A DNA stretch of 64,000 nucleotides. Source: Cristatella mucedo (taxonomy: Eukaryota > Bryozoa > Phylactolaemata > Cristatellidae). The position numbers and the translations under genes are program-made. Positions 56,130 through 64,000 of this stretch are shown here, in pieces. The DNA lies in contig WPIO01000036.1 in NCBI GenBank assembly GCA_009760855.2, positions 1,232,001-1,296,000 on the forward strand, read 5' to 3'. The notes under the pieces were generated by a model. That model was given only the letters and a program-made list of their open reading frames with translations. It was not told the DNA's origin and did no database searches. How positions within the stretch are numbered: the stretch's first letter is position 1; each line of letters begins with the position of its first letter.

Positions 56130-56467
56130 AACTCCCTCCCGACTTGCGTCAGAACTTCCCCTGACTTGACCTCATTTAAAAAGAGCTTAAAAACACACCT
56201 ATTTAGGACAGCATTTAGTGGGTCCCTGTGATTCGTCCTTGATGTGCTTATGCGTGCTGACACTGTGCATGCTGCCAAAAACCACACTTGCATGCTGACC
56301 CTGTGCATATCACTCCTAACCATGTTATTCATGTTGTTTATCGAGCATGATGCTACTTACCGTTCAATCGCTTTCCCCTTTGCAGCAAATGTAAACCGCC
56401 TAGAAAGAGATTGAGTTCTCTGAGGGCGCCTTATCAAGAGCATTATTATTATTATTATTATTACCAC

Positions 56468-58935
56468 AGATATTAAACTAGCAGGTCTACTAAGTGCAAG
56501 TTTGAAAAAGAATGCAAAAGATCAAGACTGACTGTCCATCGACAAGCATACGAGGACTACTGTAGGTCGTACCAATCGATCCTAGCAAAGGCCAAGTCTA
56601 GCTTCTATAAAAAATGGTTGAATCACAGATGCACAATCCTAAAATGCTTATGTCGACAATCAATCATTGTTTCGTGTGCCTGTTGCTTCTCCGCCACTGG
56701 TGTGAGCCAGCTCTCGGTGGGTGGTTGGGTGGTTGGCTTGGTGCGGCCTTTGATGTGGGCATGTGGCCCACCAAGGTGGCTCACCACGGATGCACTCCCT
56801 TATCTGTGGTGAGTCAGCCCCTAGCTCATATATGTACCCACTGGAGGAATAAAGATTAGAGTTTCGTTCACCACTCATGGTCGCCCGCTCGTGTCTTCGT
56901 GAGACTCCATTAGCGCTGCTGCAGCCGGAGACATAGTAACATAACACCATCTCCTCAACCGCTCCCAGATTAGCTCTTTACCTGATGATCCCTGTGAGGA
57001 CCTAGCTGATCGCGTGTCAAGCTTTTCTCCAAAAGGTAGACAACATCAGGGAGTCCATCCCTGCGATGGCAGCATCCCCTCTAGAATGCTGCCCCTCAAT
57101 TCCTGGCTGCACCTCAATGTCTACATTCAAGCAGGTCACTAGTGACCTTGTCCTAAAGTTCCTATCCCAATCAAAGAAGACAAACAGTCCTTTGGACACC
57201 ATTCCCACTGTTCTGCTCCTACGTTGCATTGATCTGCTGCTGCCGTGCACAACTAACATCATTAATATGCCATTAGCCTCAGGACATGTCCCAGCACCTT
57301 TCAAAAAAGCAGTTGTCAGGCCACTACTCAAGAAAACGACACTAGAACAGGAAAATTTTAAGCAACTTCCGCCCAGTCTTCCTTCTATCATTCCTACAAA
57401 AGGCATTGGAACAAGTCGTGGCAGACCAGCTGAACTCACATATTGAAACTTCAAACCTTGTTAGTGAGTTCCAGTCTGGCCTTTGAGCAAATCACTCCAC
57501 AGAGTCAGCATTGCTTCGGGTGTACAGCGACTTACTTAGGAATGCAGACATGGGTAGAGTATATCTGCTTCATTTGCTTGATCTTTCGGCAGCTTTTGAT
57601 ACTATCGATTACCAAGTGCTGAGTACCTTGAGCTCCTCTCATCTCGCCTGGGCATCGCTAGCACTGCACTGCAATGGTTCAGATCCTCTCTCAGTGGAAG
57701 GCTCCAGAGTATTAATGTGAATGGACTAAGATCATCCAAGGTACCTCTGAAATATGGGGTACCTCAGGGCTCCGTGCTTGGTCCGGTTCTTTTCACGGTT
57801 TATACTCTCCCTCTTGCTGATGTGATTGCCAAGCACAATCTAGGCTTTCATTTCTATGCGGATGACACTTAGTTGTACCTTTGCTTTGACCCCTCCCAGC
57901 CTTCGAGCACCTCGAATTCTCTCAACTCACTTGCTGCATGTATTGATGATGTCCGAACTGGGATAGTAAATTTTCTTGAATGATGATAAAAAACTTATTG
58001 ATTATGGCAAACCAAGTATGATTCAGAAATTGGAAAGGTAAACGCTCGCATTCTGCTCTGCCAGCTGCCATACTAGCTCCTGCGGAATCAGCTCGAAATC
58101 TAGGTGTCATATTCCAAAGTGACTTTTCGGTAGACGACCACATCAGCTCCACAATCAAGTCCACCCACTTTCAGCTACATAACATTGCTAAAATTCGGGC
58201 TTGTTTACATAGGGATACCACATCTAAATTGGCCCAAGCATTTGTGACATCCCGTCTTGACTTCTGTAACTCACTGCTTGCTGGTGAACCGGCCAGTGCA
58301 ATCAGGCACTTACAACTTGGGCAAAACTCTGCAGCTAGGCTTGTCTGTTGTGACTGTCTTAGGTGCCACATCTCACCACTTCTCGCCGACCTGCACTGGC
58401 TACCAGGCAAGCAACAGATCGATTTCAAGGTTTTTCGCTCACTTTCAGGTCACTTGATTCTTTGGCTCCAACCTAACTATCAGTTCTACTCCTCCACCAG
58501 GCTAAGTATCTTACCACCTGCTTTTCGTAATCTAGCCGTTTACCTATACCTCGTACAAACCTCAAATCCTTTGGAGACCATGCCTTTAGTTCGCATGCTC
58601 CCAAAGCCTGGAACTCACTACCAACTTCAGTCACGACATCTCTTCACTTGACCACATTTAAAAAGAAATTTAAAACTCACCGTTTTCTCATAGCATAGTG
58701 GGCCCTGTGATTTGTTCTTTATGTGCTTATGCATGCTGACACTGTTGCATCCTGCCACTAACCACACTTGCATGCTGACATGGTGCATGTCACCTCTAAC
58801 CATATTATTCATGTTGCTTATCAAGCATGATGTCACTCACCATTTGATCGTGTTTCCTTTGCAGAGAATTTAAAGCGCCCAGAAAGAGATTGAATTGTCT
58901 GAGGGCGCTTTATCAAGTGAATTATTACTATTGTT
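56468..58935 (+). mobile_element. LINE A, second long copy, with solo LTR
   Basis: Begins in the linker (SFYKKWLNH near 56,600). A solo LTR interrupts it at 56,668-56,946. It then continues through the RT N-terminus (GHVPAPFKKAVVRPLLKKTT near 57,290), motif A (LDLSAAFDTIDYQVL near 57,575) and motif B. An intact FYADDT motif C near 57,855 is followed at once by a TAG stop. The C-terminal region, hairpin and tail (58,865-58,935) complete it. It lies directly behind the first long copy in the same orientation. Confidence 0.92.
56668..56946 (+). mobile_element. Solo LTR, 279 bp, inside LINE A
   Basis: TGTTTCGTGTGCC...ATAACA, flanked by TCAT on the left and CCAT on the right, a 4-bp duplication with one difference. 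It has CTCATATATGTACCCACTGG (TATA-like) and GGAATAAAGA, as in the copy at 47,988-48,267. The LINE A fragment at about 41,165 shows the uninterrupted site. Confidence 0.85.
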
Positions 58936-59117
58936 GTTGCTGCAGGAATGTGCGATCGCTGCTCGCTCTGCCAGCAGTGGCTGTAGCGTGAGTTGAGTGG
59001 ATCTGGCGAGAGCGAGCCGAGAGCGAGCTGAGCACGCGGAATCGATCCAGAAACTTTGCCATAGGCCGTTCCCGGCATCCAGCGTGAAGGGTTGGAGCTC
59101 GCTAAGCCGGGTATTGG
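58936..59117. other. Unassigned sequence
   Basis: A short GC-rich stretch with GAGCGAGC-type repeats near 59,005-59,030. No gene recognised. Confidence 0.4.
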
Positions 59118-59290
59118 TGAGCCGCGATGGCACACTGGGCATGGCGGTTGCTTTACACGACGTTGATCCCGAGGTCGTGGGTTCGAATCCGTTGGGCGAT
59201 CCTCTATCGCCGCTGCAAGCGGCGGCGATAGCCGCAAAGGCTCTTCTGTCGCTACATAAACGAGGCTGCTGAATTAGCATATTTCAGCAC
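59118..59290 (+). repeat. SINE V, best-preserved copy
   Basis: ATGGCACACTGGGCATGGCGG (A-box region), GTGGGTTCGAATCCGT (perfect B box), a strong hairpin CTATCGCCGCTGCAAGCGG/CGGCGATAG, then AAAGGCTCTTCTGTCGCTAC and GAGGCTGCTGAATTAGC. Confidence 0.88.
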
Positions 59291-59760
59291 GTTAGCGTAT
59301 TTTTGTATTTTTCTTTAATTGCTCTAGCTGGCGTCGAGTCGCGAGCCGATCCTACGCGATTCGACTCTCCCTTGAGCGCATGCCAATCTGGCCGACCATG
59401 CATACTAACCGAAACACTCCTGGCTTCAGGCTTGGAACCCGCCGTACGTACCACCCTCGCTTCGGACTCTCGAGTCACTTGGCTTCGCCTCAGTTGGGCG
59501 CTTCTGTTCGTTGTTGAATATAATATAAAACGTATAATATAGTAACGTAATGTAATATAATATAACGTCATATAACACGTAGCCAGGTTCTCGACTACTT
59601 ATCCCGCTGCCGTAGGCGAAAGATGTAGAGCAGATCCGTTCAGGCCGAACAGGCGGGCAAAGAGAACGGTGCGCTACCTTAGCCCAACCGGTGAGAGGGA
59701 AGTGTCCTTTGTCCGCTACGAAAAGGCCGTTGCGGGTTTGGGCGTGTCTGACCTGTAAAC
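59291..59760. other. Unassigned sequence with TA-rich run
   Basis: An imperfect TAATATAA/ACGTA repeat lies at 59,515-59,580. Nothing else was recognised. Confidence 0.5.
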
Positions 59761-59764
59761 AGTT

Positions 59765-60880
59765 AATGTCGATGTAATCGCCAAAGAAAAAAATAGGCTT
59801 TCATTTTTCTATAGACTTGCAGTTTCCTTTTCAGCTGTATTTGAACATTGATAATTCACTTCCTTTCAGCGTTGTATACGCTCCGAGCTCACCAGGTATC
59901 GTATGACATTTACATTTGAACTCCAAAAAAACATCCTGAAATTGAATGACGCCCAAACCAACTTGCTAATCACGGACAAACATATTGACGCCCAAACCAA
60001 CTTGCTAATCACGGACAAAAATAATTCATTTGTATAGCGCCCTAAGAGAACTTAATCTTTATCAAGTGCATTATTATTATTATTATCTATGTTCAGGCGC
60101 TTCACATACGCCTCGGGGCTTGAGCCCACGACCTCGGCTAGACCTTGGTCGGGGGATAGATCAACTGACGAGCGTAACTCTCCAAATTTGGCTCGACCAG
60201 CATACCTCCTGTTGCCATAGGAATCTGGCGGTTCTCTTCCAAATGATTGTACACGAGATGAGCGCATCAGCGCCTTACGTCAAGTCCGCCTACTTTAACA
60301 CATGCGCCCTCCCAAATATTCGAGCTGGCTTAGATATGGACCTTGCGGCCAAGTTGGTCCGCGCATTCGTGACGTCCCGACTAGACTTATTTAACTTGCT
60401 ACATGCAGGTCAACAGCAACCGGTCGCCTCAGGTGTTGCCTGCCAGTGCAGTAACGCGCCTCAGCTAGTGCCAAACTGCTCGGCAGCAGCTAGGCTCGTG
60501 GGTCGCAGACGTCGCACAGAAGCCACGTTACACTAGTTCGTTCGCTTGACTGGCTGGCTGGCTGCCAATCGAGCAACCCATCGACTTCAAGGTGCAAGGT
60601 CCCTTCGCCTCGACTTCAAGATTCTGTCCCATCGCCTACACGTCCCTCTTCCATTCTCTCGCTCGACCTGCCGATCTGAATTGGAGTCACTTCCGGCTTC
60701 CCGTCGAACCTTTTTCGCCGCTCTGCCGAATCCGATCAACCACTGCTTCCGCAAGTCTTCAAGTCCCCCGGACAGGCCTGCCTTCCTTTGCTATGCTCCC
60801 AAGGTTTAGGACTTGCTACCGACTGACATCGCGTCGCCTCCTGATTTGACAGCGCAATCGAAGTCGCTAAGAAATTACCG
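59765..60880 (+). mobile_element. LINE A, strongly diverged, interrupted by SINE A
   Basis: An RT fragment near 59,920 encodes LQKNILKLNDAQTNLLITDK, matching the conserved LKLN segment. It is followed by a 33-bp direct duplication (59,948-59,980 and 59,988-60,020). After the SINE, 60,158-60,860 carries the remaining RT and C-terminal region (KSAYFNTCALPNIRAGL, then DLAAKLVRAFVTSRLDLFNL). It is more diverged than the other A copies and lacks the 3' hairpin. Confidence 0.7.
60022..60157 (-). repeat. SINE A interrupted by a LINE A tail remnant
   Basis: CATTTGTATAGCGCCCTAAG to ACTTAATCT, then TTATCAAGTGCATTATTATT plus (ATT)n, then CAGGCGCTTCACATACGCC and the head region. The LINE A terminus sits exactly where SINE and LINE tails are alike, suggesting recombination between tails. 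Confidence 0.8.
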
Positions 60881-61870
60881 GTTCCCTCCTCCCCCGGCAC
60901 AGTGTTGGCTCTGTGCGAGTCGATTTTTTGGTTTCCCGTGACATACCTATCTGTGCATGTCACGACTAAGGGCAAGAGTGACGTGCATATGCTGCATAGC
61001 GCCCCAGTGAATTTGTCTCCTTTCTTGTGTGCTTCCTTTGCCTGTGTGTGATCGTGATTTCCTGTGTGCTTTGCTTACCTGTGTGTGATACCTGTGCCTA
61101 ACTGATACCTGTGCTAATCTAGGGTCCTACTAACCAGCGGACGGTAGTGCCTTCTAGTGCGCTTTTGCATGCTCGTCGAAGCACGTCGCAAGCGTCTTTA
61201 TGCTCTGCCTAAGCAGAATACCGCAGTTTTGCATTGATTGACTATTGGTTATTGCTATTTACTTTTGGTTATTGGTTATTGCTTCTCTTGCTGTGAGCTT
61301 ACAACTGTGCCTGGATAAAGGCACAGTTATCTTACGATGTCATGCAAAAGATGCTATTAGTAAAATGCTATTAATTAATCAGCCGATTGGCTGGCTTTCT
61401 TTCCAGTCTCTATGTCAGGAAAGAGTTGGTACGCTGATAGTTGTAAAACAATTTTTCAGTGCGCTAGATACGGTTAAACGAGGATGCGGCACACTAACAA
61501 GAAGGACCCTAGATCACGATAGGGCCATAAAACAGTAAGATAGCGATTAATGTTGGTGGGATCGGTATCAGGTCAACGGTTGTTCAAATAGATAAAAGCT
61601 GATATTTTCGCCATTAATCGCGCCATGTTAGATGGCCGAAAGCCGGAACAAAGAATGGCCCTGGCCTTAACAACAGTTCGTCAGGAAACTGGCCCCTCGT
61701 AATCATAAGAAAGCTCATGCGACGATAAAAATTTGCTCAGGCTGCTTCCCATGTGTATGGAGGAGCGAGCGCGATCTCTTCATAGATATGAGATACCGTG
61801 ACTCTTCAAAATATGAATGAGAAAATACGCGGGCTCAAAAACTTTGAGAATTGCTGCCGCTTCCCTTGCT
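60881..61870. other. Unassigned sequence
   Basis: TGTGTGTGAT-type short repeats at about 61,030-61,110. A 97-codon plus-strand ORF at 61,245-61,538 starts with a hydrophobic, signal-like segment (MVIAIYFWLLVIASLAVSLQ). It has no other support. Confidence 0.4.
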
Positions 61871-61871
61871 T

Positions 61872-62035
61872 TAAAAAAATCCTAGCTGATTAAACAGCCT
61901 CTTTTTGTATAGCGGCAGAAGAGCCTTTATGGCTATCACCACCGCTTGTAGTGGCGATAAAGAATCGCCCACCGCAGGTATCGAACCCACGACCTCGGGA
62001 GCGAGGTCGTGAAAGCAACCGCCTTAACTAGTGTG
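61872..62035 (-). repeat. SINE V, minus-strand copy
   Basis: Near-identical to 4,003-4,185: AATCCTAGCTGATTAAACAG, CACCACCGCTTGTAGTGGCG and the complement of the B box (TATCGAACC). The close match over most of its length points to a young subfamily. Confidence 0.88.
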
Positions 62036-62067
62036 CCTCACCCTTGCTTTAGGTGAGGGGTCAATGA

Positions 62068-62195
62068 GGGCCTCGCCGTCATAACTTGTAAGCACACGGG
62101 GCCGTGCTAAGGGAAGGCCACGCCGTCAAAACTTGTAAGCACATGGCGCAGTGCTAAGGGAAGGCCTCGCCTTCAGAACTTGTAAGGTCTTGTAA
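62068..62195. repeat. Minisatellite, about 50-bp unit, 2.5 copies
   Basis: GCCTCGCCGTCATAACTTGT, GCCACGCCGTCAAAACTTGT and GCCTCGCCTTCAGAACTTGT start successive units, each followed by AAGCACA and GTGCTAAGGGAAG where complete. Confidence 0.85.
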
Positions 62196-62319
62196 ACTGC
62201 TGGGGAGCAAGCAAGCTTCGTTTGGGGTTGAAATCGAAGCCTGGGTGGGTTCAACTTCAATGGAGATGTAAAACAATGTCGGCTCAGCGAGCCGAGATCC
62301 CATTCACTTTCAGGTCCTT

Positions 62320-64000
62320 TAATACTAATAATAGTAATGATAATGATTATACTTTTGATATAGCACCCTGAGATAAATCAATCTCTTTCTAGGCGCTTTA
62401 CCTTTGCTGAATAGGAAGCACGATCGAATTATTATAGTGGTGGCTTGCTCAATAAACAACAAGAATAACAAGGTTAGATGTGACATGCACCGGGTCAGCA
62501 TGCAAGTGTGGGTAGTGGCAGCATGCACAGTGGCAGCACGCCTAAGCACATAAAGGACAAATCACAGGGCCCGGTAAATGCTATTAAAAAGACAGTTTTT
62601 TAATTTCTTTTTAAATGTGGTCAAGTGAAGAGATGTCGTGACAGAAGTCGGGAGTGAGTTCCAGGCTTTGGGAGCATGCGAACTAAAGGCGCGGTCTCCA
62701 AACGATTTGAGGTTTGTACGAAGTATAGGTAAACAGCTAGATTCCGAAAAGCAGGTGGTAAGATACTTAGCCAGGTGGAGTAGAACTGATAGGTAAGTTG
62801 GAGCCGAAGAATGGAGGGACCTGAAAGTGAGTGACGAAACCTTGAAGTCGATCCATTGCTTGACTGGGAGATAGTGTAGGTCGGTGAGAAGTGGTGAGAT
62901 GTGGTCAACTGCGACGCTCACAACCGACAAGCTTAGCTGCAGAGTTTTGCCCAAGTTGCAAGTGCCTGATTGCACAGGCCGGTTCACCAGCAAGCAGTGA
63001 GTTACAGAAGTCAAGACGGGATGTCACAAACGCTTGGGCCAATTTAGATGTGGTATCTATGTGCCAACAAGCCCGAATTTCAGCAATGTTATGTAGTTGA
63101 AAGTAGGCGGATTTGACTGTGAAGCTGAGGTGGTTGTCTACCGAAAGGTCACTTTGGAACAGGACACCTAGATTTCGTGCAGATTCAACAGGAGATATGC
63201 TGGCAGAGCTGATTGCGAGCGTTAGCCTTTTCAATTTCTGAATCACACTGGGTTTGCCCATAATGAATAAGTTGTTTTTACCATCACTCAAGAAAATTTA
63301 CTATCCCAGTTCGGATATCATCAATACATGCTGCAAGGAAGTTGAGAGAATTCAACGTACTGGGGGCTGGGAGGGATCAAAGCAAAGGTACAACTGAGTG
63401 TCCTCCACGTAGAAGTAAAAGGCTAGATTGTGCCTGGCAATCACGTCGGCTAGAGGGAGAGTAATAACCGTGAAAAGAACCAGACCTAGCACGGAGCCCT
63501 GAGGTAACCAATATTTCAGAGGTTCCTGGTATGATCTTTGTCCATTCACATCAATACTCTGGAGTCTCCCACTGAGATAGGACCTGAACCATTGCAGAGC
63601 AGTGCCAGTGATGCCCAATCGAGATGAGAGGCGCTCAAGAAGGGCTTGGGGATCGATAGTATCAAAAGCTGCCGAGAGATCGAGCAAAACAAGCAGGGAG
63701 ACTCGAGCTACGGCTGCATTCCTACGTAGGTCGTTGTACACCCGAAGCAATGCTGACTTCGTGGAGTGATTAGATCTAAAACCAGGCTGGAACCTAGCAA
63801 GGTTTTAAGTTTCAATATATGAACTCAGCTGGTCTGCCACGGCTAGCTCCAGTGTCTTTGTTAAGAACAGACTAAGCGGAATTTGCCCAAGTTCTCTTGG
63901 TCTAATGTTGCTTTCTTGAGTAGTGGCCTGATAACAGCAGCAGATCAATGCATCGTAGAAGCAGGACAGTGGGAATAGGCTCCAGAACACTAGCTGTCTT
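62320..64000 (-). mobile_element. LINE A, long copy running off the window
   Basis: Minus strand. The tail and hairpin are at 62,320-62,400, the C-terminal region at 62,560-63,010 and ESARNLGVLFQSDLSVDNHL near 63,170. Motif C is FYVEDTQLYLCF near 63,420, so YADD is changed to YVED. Motif B is WLPQGSVLGLVLF near 63,500 and motif A is LDLSAAFDTIDPQALLERL near 63,680. The RT N-terminus continues past 64,000. At least three frame breaks occur. Inactive. Confidence 0.92.

Larger units (their letters stand above)
52855..56458 (+). mobile_element. LINE A, longest copy, with nested LINE B
   Basis: Starts with LNACFWNPRLMCNKPLVISD of the AP endonuclease near 52,985. The GDFN motif (LFLVVGDFNIKF) lies near 53,395 and DGPTHIKGHTLDQIFS near 53,490. 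Near 53,862 a deletion removes the linker and joins to the RT N-terminus (GHVPAPFKKAVVRPLLKK). A minus-strand LINE B interrupts at 54,082-54,986. The RT, C-terminal region, hairpin and (ATT)n follow. The frame is broken several times, so the element is inactive. Confidence 0.92.

Noticed and set aside
59118-59290. Genuine tRNA gene
   Set aside because: The A and B boxes are good, but the sequence continues into a SINE body shared with several other loci and lacks a clean tRNA acceptor stem.
61245-61538. Possible secreted or membrane protein
   Set aside because: Only a hydrophobic N-terminus supports it. There is no second copy, motif or splice evidence, so it is mentioned but not called as a gene.

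Overview
This is about 64 kb of repeat-rich, moderately AT-rich nuclear DNA from an animal. It has no operons, no bacterial signals and almost no single-copy coding sequence. Most of it is decayed non-LTR retrotransposons of the L2/CR1 superfamily. Their endonuclease and reverse transcriptase are recognisable, and their 3' ends are a GC hairpin plus (ATT)n in family A, or (AATGT)n in family B. The rest includes tRNA-derived SINEs, short LTR elements, a satellite of roughly 170-175 bp and microsatellites. Abundant L2-like LINEs with tail-sharing SINEs fit a chelicerate such as a tick, or another invertebrate. The sequence does not settle the species.

The best host genes are two paralogous, minus-strand genes for small secreted cysteine-rich peptides, with coding exons at 10,102-10,335 and 19,290-19,499. 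Each has a signal peptide, six cysteines in the same pattern, a conserved 5' UTR with a splice donor, and a conserved AATAAA-like site downstream. They lie in a mosaic tandem duplication of roughly 9-14 kb units that covers 0.3-24 kb. Parts of a third unit occur at 33.1-38.3 kb, but I find no third peptide gene.

Layout. 0.3-4.0 kb: duplication blocks with LINE B and old SINEs. 4.0-8.7 kb: satellite array interrupted by a short LTR element, a (CT)n tract and SINEs. 8.7-10.7 kb: peptide gene 1. 10.7-14.3 kb: duplicated block X and an inserted LTR-like element. 14.3-17.8 kb: second copy of the R1/LINE B/Y blocks. 17.8-19.9 kb: satellite and peptide gene 2. 19.9-32.3 kb: a LINE insertion, the second block X and many nested LINEs. 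32.6 kb: CACGTG minisatellite. 33-38.4 kb: third Y block with insertions. 38.4-45 kb: AT-rich DNA with LINE fragments and unassigned ORFs. 45-48.3 kb: GC-rich, frameshifted coding-like DNA split by a solo LTR. 48.3-49.4 kb: foldback palindrome. 50-52.8 kb: GC-rich DNA with simple repeats. 52.9-58.9 kb: two long LINE A copies, one holding a nested LINE B and one a solo LTR. 59-64 kb: more SINE and LINE copies.

No system of cooperating genes is visible. The notable biology is a small secreted-peptide family growing by local duplication in a retrotransposon-dense region, where the paralogous units record when individual elements inserted.
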